A stretch of DNA of 64,000 bases, taken from contig CAKUOH010000001.1 of assembly GCA_934668765.1 (NCBI GenBank), forward strand, positions 1-64,000, read 5' to 3'. This document shows positions 37,771 through 46,277 of this stretch, piece by piece. A program made the translations under genes and the position numbers. Below the pieces are notes generated by a model. That model did not search any database. It had not been told where the DNA came from and saw nothing but the letters and a program-made list of their open reading frames with translations. Positions within the stretch are counted from its first letter, which is position 1; the number at the start of each line of letters is the position of its first letter. The DNA is from an uncultured Helicobacteraceae bacterium (GTDB lineage Bacteria > Campylobacterota > Campylobacteria > Campylobacterales > Helicobacteraceae).

Positions 37771-39351
37771 ATGAAACATAAATTTGCCATATTTGCTATA
37801 TTTTTTATAAGTTTTTTGGCTGGAATTTTATTTTTTGGTGCGCTATATTTTAAGTTTGGAATATTATTTGAGGATTTGCTTGTAATCCTTGCTATGCCTT
37901 TGGTTGGCACAAATAACGCTGTGATTGAGTTTATATTGAAAGATAGTTTGATTTATGTTTTGTTGCCTAGTATTTTATGCGCTAGTTTTATAACTTTTTT
38001 GCCAAATATATTAAGCCATCGCTATATCAAAACTTGCCTTGCAAATGCAAGAAAAATCATTACCAATCTTTTCTCTCATAGCATTGCTATAAGGCTTTTT
38101 ATTAGTGCGTTGTTTCTTGTGGTGGGATTTAATGCGGCTGATAAAAAATTGCAAATTATCACTACAATAAATCACTACTTTTTTGAAGGATATTCTAATT
38201 TTTATGAGGAAAATTATATAGCACCTAATGTTAGCGATTTTAAAAAGCCAAAAAATGCTAGAAATTTGATTGTTATTTTCGCTGAATCTATGGAATCCAC
38301 ATTTAGCGGGGAAAATATCCCACTTGCAATGGCAATAGAAATTGGGGGGGGGAACAAAAAACAAGCAGACAAATATGAAAAAATGCGCTACTCTCCGCGT
38401 GGCGAGTTAATAAATGAGACGCAACTGCGCTATTCCCCTTATGGCGAACTAATCCCAAATCTCACAAAATTTGCAAAAGAGAGCGTAAATTTTAGCGCAA
38501 ATAACACACTTGGCGGACATTTGCCTTCAGCTACCACAGGCTCTACAATGTCAGCAACTGTATCATATATCTGCGGTGTGCCCTTGATATTTCCTAGCAA
38601 ATTTTATATGAAAAGCAATCAAATACTGCCAAATGCCACCTGCATAGGCAATGTGCTAGATTCGCTTGGCTATAACCAAATCGCATTCACGGGAACAAAG
38701 TCGCACTTTGGCGGATATGCGACATTTGCCAAAAATCAGCGATTTAATGCTTTTGACGCGGATTATTTTGACGAAAATGGGCTAATCAAAGAGCGCGCAA
38801 ATTGGGGCGTAAATGACTATGAGTTATTTTCTTTTGCCAAAAAATATTTGGATTCTTATGATAGAAGCGCACCTTTTGCAATGTATATTAGCACGATAGA
38901 TTCGCATTGTCCCGGATTCGTGGATAAAGATTTTTGCGCTGATTTGGAGCAAAATTACGAAAATGCCCTGCGTTGTAGCGATAGAATCATAGGCGATTTT
39001 GTGGAGTTTGTGAAAAAATCTCGCTTTGGTAACAATACCACGATTGTCATTGTGGGCGACCATTTAAGCACGGAGCGCGATTTTGTCCCACAAGATTCAT
39101 ATCGCTATATTTACAATGCCTTTATAAATCCGCATTTTAGCGCAAATCCTAGCTTTGAGCTAGTCAAAAACCGCTTTCTTACGCACTATGATATTACGAC
39201 TCTCATTTTGGATTCGCTAGGGCTTGGCGTGAAATCCTTTGGGCTAGGGCGCAATCCGCTGTATGGAAAAACGCTAATTGAGCAATATGGGCAAGATAAC
39301 TTTGATGATTTTATAAGACAGCCATCAAAGATATATGAAAACTTTTGGTAA
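37771..39351 (+). CDS. Phosphoglycerol transferase-like sulfatase-superfamily enzyme, phase-variable by G9 tract
   Basis: 526 residues. Four N-terminal membrane helices (to about residue 135) precede an alkaline-phosphatase-superfamily domain: LIVIFAESMEST near 165-176 (first metal Glu), a Thr/Ser nucleophile region ATTGSTMSATVSYICGVPL, the metal-binding DSHCPGF and GDHLSTE. This is the MdoB/LTA-synthase branch that moves phosphoglycerol or phosphoethanolamine onto envelope glycans or lipids in the periplasm. Codons 192-194 are GGG GGG GGG (38344-38352) in the loop after ESMEST, so slippage by one base would truncate the enzyme: the present state is ON. After the tract come two copies of RYSPxGELI. 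Convergent with the PAP2-EptA gene. Confidence 0.88.
   Translation: MKHKFAIFAIFFISFLAGILFFGALYFKFGILFEDLLVILAMPLVGTNNAVIEFILKDSLIYVLLPSILCASFITFLPNILSHRYIKTCLANARKIITNLFSHSIAIRLFISALFLVVGFNAADKKLQIITTINHYFFEGYSNFYEENYIAPNVSDFKKPKNARNLIVIFAESMESTFSGENIPLAMAIEIGGGNKKQADKYEKMRYSPRGELINETQLRYSPYGELIPNLTKFAKESVNFSANNTLGGHLPSATTGSTMSATVSYICGVPLIFPSKFYMKSNQILPNATCIGNVLDSLGYNQIAFTGTKSHFGGYATFAKNQRFNAFDADYFDENGLIKERANWGVNDYELFSFAKKYLDSYDRSAPFAMYISTIDSHCPGFVDKDFCADLEQNYENALRCSDRIIGDFVEFVKKSRFGNNTTIVIVGDHLSTERDFVPQDSYRYIYNAFINPHFSANPSFELVKNRFLTHYDITTLILDSLGLGVKSFGLGRNPLYGKTLIEQYGQDNFDDFIRQPSKIYENFW
38344..38352 (+). repeat. G9 homopolymer in coding sequence
   Basis: Nine G in a row encode Gly192-194 of the transferase, in frame. 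Runs of 8 or more G/C in Campylobacterota are classic slipped-strand phase switches; only two other runs of this kind are in the window, both in promoters. Confidence 0.85.
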
Positions 39352-39404
39352 ATGGCGTTTGTGTGTTTGTGATTCGCGCTTCTATTATTAAGCACACAAG
39401 CATT

Positions 39405-41786
39405 TTATTTATTAAAGATATTCATCTTTTCATCAAAAATTTCGCTCTCCACGCCCAAAAACGCCAACACGCTATGGAAAATATAAAAATGTGTCGCTTC
39501 TTGCAAGTTTTTAATAGCATTAGGGCGCGAACTCCACACGATAAAGGGGATTTCATACTGCTCTTTTGGCGCGAAAGCTAACGGAATGCCGTGCATATAC
39601 ACGCCATTTTCGCCTAAACTCTCCCCGTGGTCGCTTACAAAAATCATCGTGCTGTCATAGTCGCTCATCTTACGCAGTTGCTCTATAATAGAGTTTAGCA
39701 AAAAATCCGTGTATAAAATCGTATTGTCATAAGCGTTGATGATTTCACCCTGCGCACAGCCCTCGACACTTTTACACACAGGCGCGAATCGCTCAAACTT
39801 GGGCGGATATTTTTTGTAGTATGTGGGTCCGTGGCTTGTGCTTGTGTGAATCACAATAAGCACTTTTGGCGAATCCATCGCCTTAATCTCATCGCTTAGA
39901 TTTGCAATGAGAGCGGATTCGTAGCCATCATCAAGATTCGCGTATTTTTGCGATAGCTCGGTGTAACCCATAATGTTTTGCAAATGCAAAGGTGGCTCAC
40001 CCCAATTTGCGCTCCGCCACGCCACGCCCACACCATTTCGCGCAAGATAATTTGGTAGTATCTCATACAACGCCGAAGTATCCTTGTGTGAGAGCATATT
40101 TTTCACAGAGCCGCTTGTGTAAGTGGTGCTTGATTTGGCATAAAAGTGCTTTAAACCTTGCGCCTTTGATAAAAGCGGATTTGTCTCGCGCTCATAACCA
40201 TAGAGTGAGAAATTTTTTGACCTTGCGGATTCGCCTATGACTAGCACGACTACGGCTTTTTTATCATCGATGATTTGTGCATCAGGCAATGGAAGTGCGC
40301 GCTTATTTTTGGCAAATTCTCCATAAAAATGTCGCACTGAGTTAATGATATATGAATAGGGCATAGCTAACGCGCCAATTTGCTTTGAATGCTTGTCAAT
40401 CCAAAGTAGATTTGGGAAATTGATACCCGCTAACACAATAAGCACCAAAAATGTAGCACCGCTACATTTAGCAAGTGTTTTGCGCGTGGGTTTAGCGACT
40501 TTTTGAGAGATTACAAAACACGCTGGGATAACGCCTAGTGCGACTATCCACAGCACCATTTTGATGGACAAAAATTCGCTTGATTCAGAATATCGCGTGT
40601 TAAAAAGATTGCCCATCATTGTTTTATCTAAAAATACGCCATAAGTGGCGACAAAATACACTGCCAACGCATTTGTGAGTGAAGTCAGCGCGAACCAAAT
40701 TTTGGTGATTTTAAAAGAGATTAGCGCAAGTAAAAACGGCACAAATGCCATAAGTGCAAATACAAATAGCGCAAATGAAACAAAAAGCAAAGCCCCACTA
40801 AATGAATCTAACGCAAGATTTGCACGGATAAATCCAAACAAAGGAAAATGAAAAAGCACTACTTGAAGCGCGGAGATAATGAAAATAAAGGTAATTGCGT
40901 TAGATTCGTGGGAATTTTTTGAGTTAGATTCTGCGCTAGAATTGATAATAAAAAATGTCCGCAAAATCGCAAAAAGATAATACAGCGCAGAAAAAAGCGC
41001 GAGATAAAGGATAAAAAGATTATATTTATTGATAAATTTAAGCACCATAACTACGCAAATTGCGCTAAATAATGCAAAGGCAAGCAAACCTAATTGCGAA
41101 TCTACCCACGCAAAAATGCGCGTTTTACTTGCCACAAGAACGCCAAATACCCCGCACACACACCCAAGCAACGCACCTGCTAACACATCAAGCGGATAAT
41201 GCGCACCCACACCAACGCGCGAAAGCCCTACAAATGCGCCAAGCAAAACAATCCCCACGATAAAAGGCAAACGCCATTTAAAATTGCGTGGCATAAAAGC
41301 GATAAGTAGCACACAAAGTGTGGTGAATATCGTAGTGGTATGCCCTGAAGGCAAGCTATTTGCGCCCATTAGCTTTTCGCCGATGATATTAAAGGCATTT
41401 TCGCCAAAAGCGCGTGCAGGGCGTGGCATAGCATAGATTGCCTTTAAAAAATGCGTAATAACAAGAGAAAACAAAGACCCAGCGATAAGCCCTTCCCAAA
41501 ACTTCGGCGCAATCAGCACAAAGCAGAGCAAAAATGCAAAAAGCACACTTGCATCGCCTAATTGCGTGAGATTGTGCGCTAGTGTGGGAGCGTGTTGCCA
41601 AAGTGCGTTTATTACGATAAAAATATCTTTATTTATTTGCGGATAGACTTGTCTATCGGTAAAACCAAAGAGCATTAGCCCACCAAGCAAAAGTGCAAAA
41701 ACGCCCACCACCACGCCTAAATGCCACAAACGCACACTACTAAAATTATCACGGACTTGATTATTTATATTTTGCATTATTTTCAT
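39405..41786 (-). CDS. Fusion of PAP2 lipid phosphatase (LpxE-like) and phosphoethanolamine transferase (EptA-like)
   Basis: 793 residues. Residues about 25-215 are a membrane PAP2 phosphatase with all three motifs: K115...R122P (KAIYAMPRP), PSGH at 146-149, and SR189-190...H196...D200. Residues about 225-793 are EptA: five or so membrane helices, then the periplasmic domain with E519 (GESARS), candidate nucleophile Thr557 (TYTSGSV), HGP (His652), SDHGE (Asp719-His720) and YMHG. In H. pylori lipid A 1-phosphatase LpxE (HP0021) and EptA (HP0022) are neighbouring separate genes acting in sequence, giving cationic-peptide resistance. Here one polypeptide could do both. AAGGA before the ATG. Confidence 0.92.
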   Translation of the reverse strand: MKIMQNINNQVRDNFSSVRLWHLGVVVGVFALLLGGLMLFGFTDRQVYPQINKDIFIVINALWQHAPTLAHNLTQLGDASVLFAFLLCFVLIAPKFWEGLIAGSLFSLVITHFLKAIYAMPRPARAFGENAFNIIGEKLMGANSLPSGHTTTIFTTLCVLLIAFMPRNFKWRLPFIVGIVLLGAFVGLSRVGVGAHYPLDVLAGALLGCVCGVFGVLVASKTRIFAWVDSQLGLLAFALFSAICVVMVLKFINKYNLFILYLALFSALYYLFAILRTFFIINSSAESNSKNSHESNAITFIFIISALQVVLFHFPLFGFIRANLALDSFSGALLFVSFALFVFALMAFVPFLLALISFKITKIWFALTSLTNALAVYFVATYGVFLDKTMMGNLFNTRYSESSEFLSIKMVLWIVALGVIPACFVISQKVAKPTRKTLAKCSGATFLVLIVLAGINFPNLLWIDKHSKQIGALAMPYSYIINSVRHFYGEFAKNKRALPLPDAQIIDDKKAVVVLVIGESARSKNFSLYGYERETNPLLSKAQGLKHFYAKSSTTYTSGSVKNMLSHKDTSALYEILPNYLARNGVGVAWRSANWGEPPLHLQNIMGYTELSQKYANLDDGYESALIANLSDEIKAMDSPKVLIVIHTSTSHGPTYYKKYPPKFERFAPVCKSVEGCAQGEIINAYDNTILYTDFLLNSIIEQLRKMSDYDSTMIFVSDHGESLGENGVYMHGIPLAFAPKEQYEIPFIVWSSRPNAIKNLQEATHFYIFHSVLAFLGVESEIFDEKMNIFNK

Positions 41787-41831
41787 TTTTCCTTAAATAA
41801 AATTTCGTTTAGATTCGCCATTGCAAACTTA

Positions 41832-41879
41832 TCATAACGCTTCACCTATTAGCTCAATAGGGCGTTTGAAGTGCATTGC
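41832..41879 (-). pseudogene. Remnant: diverged copy of the 3' end of the glpC-like gene
   Basis: On the minus strand this segment encodes MHFKRPIELIGEAL and a stop, matching RFKHPIELIAEAL at the end of the 43171 gene; about 33 of 43 bases agree between 41832-41880 and 43164-43212. No other part of that gene is here. It therefore duplicates the gene end on the far side of the R-M-like module. Confidence 0.7.
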
Positions 41880-42174
41880 CAAAAGATTCTCTCAATTTGC
41901 TTTCAAAATTTTCAATCGGCTCTAAATCTTCTAGTTTTAAAGTAAGCTTAAAATTTGCTTGATTTTGGGGATTCATCGCTACGATTTGCTTTTGCTCATT
42001 ACCTACATTAAGATAAAATTTGCGTGTTTTGTGATTGTAAATTTTTTCGCCAATTTGCCCCACAGCATTGCCCTCAAATTCGTTAATTTTCTCAAAAATT
42101 CCATTTTCTTTGAATTTGGCAAGCTCATTATACTTTTCCTCAATCAATTTTTTAAGCAAATCATTTAAATTCAT
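41854..42174 (-). CDS. Putative restriction-enzyme remnant or partner of the adjacent methyltransferase
   Basis: 106 residues. Its ATG overlaps the methyltransferase stop (ATGA), with AAGGGG upstream, so it was translationally coupled. The sequence is helical with FEGNAVGQIGEKIYN in the middle and contains no clear nuclease motif. The last ten residues (GNALQTPY) are encoded by the duplicated 3' end of the glpC-like gene read in a different frame, which suggests that the natural C-terminus is missing. Probably the N-terminal rest of a type II endonuclease, but it could be an intact small protein. Confidence 0.6.
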   Translation of the reverse strand: MNLNDLLKKLIEEKYNELAKFKENGIFEKINEFEGNAVGQIGEKIYNHKTRKFYLNVGNEQKQIVAMNPQNQANFKLTLKLEDLEPIENFESKLRESFGNALQTPY

Positions 42175-43106
42175 CTTGCAAACCCCTTGTCTACTAGAAG
42201 CTGAAAAATATGCGACTTACCGATATGATAACAACCATTTGTCGCCTTTGTAGAATAGCAAAGCCAATCTGCACTCTTAAAAAGCGCATCAAGCTCATTT
42301 TTGCGCGATAAATCATTATAGATAATGGCTATCCCGCTTTTGTATTTGACTTTTTCAAAACTATCCACGACCGCATTTTCTTTAAAAAAAGTTGAGCTAA
42401 GATAAAAATCCGCTTTTTTGTTAAAAATCCATTCTTTGCCACATTCTCTATTTTTTGCCAAACTTACAGTTACCACCTTTAAAAGCTCACTAAATGGCTC
42501 TTTGCCACTATCTTGATACCAGCTAAATTCTCGTTTTTCTTTTTTGTGATTTTTGCTATAAATTTGAAAACAACAATGCACATCAGCGTCCTTGCCACTT
42601 GGCGTGTAAAAGCTATTTTTAGGCAACACTTCCTCATAAAGTAAATGTAAATTTGCTGGCACTCGGTAGCGAATCGAACCCTTACCTAAACTTTGAAAAA
42701 ACATAGGCAGGATAAAAGCGACAAAATCAGCATTTGCAGCGTGTTTGATAAATTCTAACGCCAGCACGCCACGATGTCCAAAAGGCGGATTGCCGATGAC
42801 GATAAAGGGCTGATTTGGCGACTTTGGCAAATTGTATGCTAAAAAATCGCTTTGTATTGTGTCAAATTCTGTTTGCTTTATATCAATGCCGATTTTATTT
42901 TGTGGCAATAGTTTAAAAAATGCACCGTTACCAACACTAGGCTCGATAAATATAAATTTGTTTAAATCCTCTTTTTTGCCAACGATTTTGCAAAATTTAT
43001 CAAATAAGTTTTGGGCGATTTCAGGCTTGGTGAAATACTCATCAAATTTATTTTTGACATTATCTTTCATCAAGTTGCCGTTTGTGTATTTGAATGTTTT
43101 AGCCAT
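42171..43106 (-). CDS. DNA N6-adenine methyltransferase-like protein
   Basis: 311 residues. AdoMet region FIFIEPSVGNGAFFKLLP (motif I-like, near residue 53), GIDIKQTEF and the catalytic motif GNPPFGHRG around residue 108, the NPPF form of gamma/alpha-type N6-adenine methylases. The middle has FQSLGKGSIRYRVP and the C-terminal part may recognise the target. ATG at 43106 was chosen over an upstream TTG because AAGG lies eight bases before. It sits between the glpC-like gene and the 106-residue partner, bordered by the duplicated gene end, which points to acquisition by recombination. Confidence 0.82.
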   Translation of the reverse strand: MAKTFKYTNGNLMKDNVKNKFDEYFTKPEIAQNLFDKFCKIVGKKEDLNKFIFIEPSVGNGAFFKLLPQNKIGIDIKQTEFDTIQSDFLAYNLPKSPNQPFIVIGNPPFGHRGVLALEFIKHAANADFVAFILPMFFQSLGKGSIRYRVPANLHLLYEEVLPKNSFYTPSGKDADVHCCFQIYSKNHKKEKREFSWYQDSGKEPFSELLKVVTVSLAKNRECGKEWIFNKKADFYLSSTFFKENAVVDSFEKVKYKSGIAIIYNDLSRKNELDALFKSADWLCYSTKATNGCYHIGKSHIFQLLVDKGFAR

Positions 43107-43170
43107 TACCAACCTTTTTTGAATGCGAAATTATATCAAAATCAAATCTAGATTCACGCCCTTGCATTCA

Positions 43171-44451
43171 TCATAATGCCTCTGCGATTAGCTCGATTGG
43201 GTGTTTGAATCGCGTTTGGACGCCCTGTGAATCCATAGCATTATTTAGCTGCATTCTACACGCACTACATTCCGCACTTACGATTTGCGCACCAGATTCG
43301 GCGATATTTTGCGCCTTTGCTATCCCTGCGTCCCTTGCAAAGCGATATTTTTGACTTTGCATTGTTACCCCGCCAAAGCCACAACACCTATCGCACTCAC
43401 TCATCTCGCGTATTTCGTAGTTTGCGCCAAGCAAATCGCGTGGCTCTTTGTAGATTCCAAGCACTTTTTTAGCGTGGCAAGGGTCGTGGTATGTGATAGA
43501 TTCGCGCTTTTTAGGCGAATTTACAAGCAATTCACGCAGATTCGTATGGCAATAGAGATAATCACTTGCCATATAAATCTTTGGCAAAAGTTTCTCTAAT
43601 CGCGCAATCCACGCACTTTTATCGCTCAAATCACTCATAAAAAGCGCGTGTCGCCAATCCATCATAATCATCGCCACACAAGTCGCCTCAGGGATAATCA
43701 TCGCATCAATTTCGCTCCAAAAGCCCTCAAATAGTGCGATATTTTTTTTCACTAAATGCACGACACTCTTAATATCGCCCGTGAAATAGGCAGGTGCAGC
43801 GCAACACTCTTGCTTTGGAATGAGTGGCTCTATATTTAGTCGCTCTAAAATTTTGATTAGCGAATCGCCTACTTCTGTGTAGTTATAATTGCTTAAACAA
43901 CCGATAAAAATAGCGACTTTTTTGGGCGAATCTATGCTAGATTCGGCACGATTTGGCTTGAATCGATAATGTTTATATTTATTTAAAAAACTCTTTTTTG
44001 CAAAGGGGAAAATTGTGCGCGCCCCAAATTTTGATAAAGGAAAGCGGGAGCGCAGTCTATCAGCATTTGCACTAAACGCACAGGGCGCGATAAAATGCGT
44101 GAGCGAAAATACAAAGTCCATTATTTTGCGGTGGCGCAGTAGAAAAAAATACGCCCTTTTATACCACGAAATGCCGTATTTTTTGGCGATTTTAATGCGT
44201 GATTGAATTATCATCGTGGCAGTATCGATTTTTGCGGGACATTGCGTGGTGCAAGTGGTGCATAGGAAGCAGGTTTCAAAGATATTTTTTAGGTTTTTAT
44301 CTAGTTTTAATTCGCCTTTTTCACAAAGTGAAAGCAAATCTACAAATCCGCGTGGCGAAGTGGTTTCATCGCGATGGATTTGATAAATCGTGCAGGACGG
44401 GACACATTTGGCGCATTTTACGCAGGATTTTGAAATATCAATTATATTCAT
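43171..44451 (-). CDS. GlpC/GlcF-like Fe-S oxidoreductase subunit (HP0666-like)
   Basis: 426 residues. Two [4Fe-4S] ferredoxin motifs at the start (CVKCAKCVPSC; CFLCTTCTTQCPAK), then two CCG-type domains (PKQECCAAPAYF and SECDRCCGFGGVT) ending HPIELIAEAL, as in GlpC, GlcF and LutA. It carries electrons from a membrane-bound dehydrogenase for glycerol-3-phosphate, glycolate or lactate to the quinone pool. The hemN neighbour and position match H. pylori HP0666 (annotated glpC), which follows HP0665 hemN. Its dehydrogenase partner is not nearby. The last 40 bases are copied in diverged form at 41832. Confidence 0.85.
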   Translation of the reverse strand: MNIIDISKSCVKCAKCVPSCTIYQIHRDETTSPRGFVDLLSLCEKGELKLDKNLKNIFETCFLCTTCTTQCPAKIDTATMIIQSRIKIAKKYGISWYKRAYFFLLRHRKIMDFVFSLTHFIAPCAFSANADRLRSRFPLSKFGARTIFPFAKKSFLNKYKHYRFKPNRAESSIDSPKKVAIFIGCLSNYNYTEVGDSLIKILERLNIEPLIPKQECCAAPAYFTGDIKSVVHLVKKNIALFEGFWSEIDAMIIPEATCVAMIMMDWRHALFMSDLSDKSAWIARLEKLLPKIYMASDYLYCHTNLRELLVNSPKKRESITYHDPCHAKKVLGIYKEPRDLLGANYEIREMSECDRCCGFGGVTMQSQKYRFARDAGIAKAQNIAESGAQIVSAECSACRMQLNNAMDSQGVQTRFKHPIELIAEAL

Positions 44452-44524
44452 TTTGCCCCTTTTGTTTGGATTTTAAGCCGAATCTTTGAAGTGCAAATCG
44501 TGTAAATCTTAACACTCCAAACAT

Positions 44525-45886
44525 TCACACGGTTTTAGAAAACTGCTTTTCGCCCGACTTTTGCGCCATATATTTATCAAAACTCATCACAATGTTTCGC
44601 ACAAGCATTTTGCCATCTGTGCTTATTTTTATCTCATTATCCCCCACGCTAACAAGCCCTAACTCCACATATTCGCGCATTTTGGTAAGCGAATCCGCAA
44701 AATATTCACTAAAATTTATGCCAAATTTCTGCTCGATTCGCCCAATATCAAGGCGTAAATTATTCATTAAACGCATAATGACATTTTTGCGGATAATATC
44801 ATCTTGTGTTAGCTCAATGCCTCGCTCCACAGGGAGATTGCCTAAATCTAGCGCGGCTTTATATCGCTCCAAATCCTTGAAATTCTGCACATAATAATCG
44901 TGTCCTTCACCGATACTAGTTACGCCTAACCCCACGATTTGCGTGTGCTTTTTAGCCGTATATCCTTGAAAATTGCGCTTTAAATTGCCATTTTGCGAAG
45001 CGATATACAGTTCATCAGTTTTTAGCGCAAAGTGGTCCATTCCTATCATCTCATAGCCATTTTGCGCCAAAAACTCAATCGTATAGTTTAAAATAGCAAG
45101 TTTTTCTTGTGGCGTAGGCAACATATTTTCATCAATCTTTCGCATAGTCTTTTTTATCCACGGGATATGCGCGTAGTTAAAAATGGCTAGGCGCGTGGGT
45201 TTTAGCGAAATAACTTGGCGCAAAGTCTCTTTAAATGTCGCTAATTTCTGCAAAGGCAATCCATAAATCAAATCAAAGTTAATGTTTGTGATGCCGTGTT
45301 TGTGGGCTAGATTCACGGCAGATTGAACTGTATCAAATGGCTGAATGCGGTGAATCTTGCCCTGCACCGCACCATCAAAATCCTGTATCCCAAAGCTCAA
45401 ACGATTAAAACCATAATCTTTTAGCACCGACATTTGCGCTTCATCAAAAAAGCGCGGGTCGATTTCGCAAGCAATCTCGGCGTTTTTATCAAAATTGCTA
45501 AACACATTTATTATATTTTTTATGATTTTTTCTAAACTCTTTGCATCATAAAAAGTCGGCGTCCCACCACCAAAATGAAACTGCAATACGGGACGATTCG
45601 TATCAATGTATTGGCGAATCAAATCTAGCTCTTTTTGCAAATAATTTATATATTCTTGCTTTTTGTCCTCTTTGGTTGTATAAATCACATTACAGCCACA
45701 AAAATAACAAGCACTTTTGCAAAATGGCAAATGCGTGTAAAGCGAAAGTGGTAAGTGCGAAAACCGCGCTAATCCCGCCTTGTAGGATTCGCTATCAAAT
45801 TTCTCGCTAAATTCTAATGCGGTGGGATAGCTTGTGTAGCGCGGTCCGGGTTTGCTAAACTTGGCGAATTTCTCAAAGCTAGTCAT
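44525..45886 (-). CDS. hemN: Oxygen-independent coproporphyrinogen III oxidase
   Basis: 453 residues. Radical SAM enzyme with C56-x3-C60-x2-C63 (CKSACYFCGC), FHFGGGTPTF, EIDPRFF, RLSFGIQDFD, and IGMDHFALKTDEL, typical of true HemN, which converts coproporphyrinogen III to protoporphyrinogen IX. The cytoplasmic start ATG at 45886 overlaps the preceding gene by eight bases; a TTG one codon earlier is less likely. It follows argF and the 121-residue gene as in C. jejuni. Confidence 0.95.
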   Translation of the reverse strand: MTSFEKFAKFSKPGPRYTSYPTALEFSEKFDSESYKAGLARFSHLPLSLYTHLPFCKSACYFCGCNVIYTTKEDKKQEYINYLQKELDLIRQYIDTNRPVLQFHFGGGTPTFYDAKSLEKIIKNIINVFSNFDKNAEIACEIDPRFFDEAQMSVLKDYGFNRLSFGIQDFDGAVQGKIHRIQPFDTVQSAVNLAHKHGITNINFDLIYGLPLQKLATFKETLRQVISLKPTRLAIFNYAHIPWIKKTMRKIDENMLPTPQEKLAILNYTIEFLAQNGYEMIGMDHFALKTDELYIASQNGNLKRNFQGYTAKKHTQIVGLGVTSIGEGHDYYVQNFKDLERYKAALDLGNLPVERGIELTQDDIIRKNVIMRLMNNLRLDIGRIEQKFGINFSEYFADSLTKMREYVELGLVSVGDNEIKISTDGKMLVRNIVMSFDKYMAQKSGEKQFSKTV

Positions 45887-46244
45887 CAAAATCCATCATA
45901 GTTTTAAAATATTCATTCATATCGATAAAAAGATTTGGATATTTTGCTTTTATTTCTCGCACCGTGCGACGAATCTCGGCGACATCTGGGTGGGGATTTA
46001 GCATTGATTTTGCCACGATGAAAACATCATCAAAGTCCTTTGGCATTTCCTTTGCAATCTCTTTTTCAATTAAGTTTTGCGTGATTGTATTATCCATATC
46101 TGCATAGTTTTTCATCATTTCATTATAGTCATTTTCTTTTATAATTACATAGTTTTCATCGTTGAATTTTATATGATTCGCATTTGCTATCAGGGCATTT
46201 TTAGCGATTTGCTCTATTGATGATTTAGCTCTTAAATCTTGCAT
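45879..46244 (-). CDS. Conserved hypothetical of the argF-hemN locus
   Basis: 121 residues, mostly helical and acidic, beginning MQDLRAKSSIEQIAKNALI and containing NYVIIKENDYNEMMKNYADM and DFDDVFIVAKSMLNPHPDV. It lies between argF and hemN, the same place as the small conserved gene Cj0993c/HP0664 (UPF0763 family, from memory). Function is unknown. AAAGGAG precedes the ATG; it overlaps hemN by eight bases, so the two are translationally coupled. Confidence 0.72.
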   Translation of the reverse strand: MQDLRAKSSIEQIAKNALIANANHIKFNDENYVIIKENDYNEMMKNYADMDNTITQNLIEKEIAKEMPKDFDDVFIVAKSMLNPHPDVAEIRRTVREIKAKYPNLFIDMNEYFKTMMDFDD

Positions 46245-46277
46245 TTTTTCTCCTTTATTTTCCTTTTATTGCTTGTT

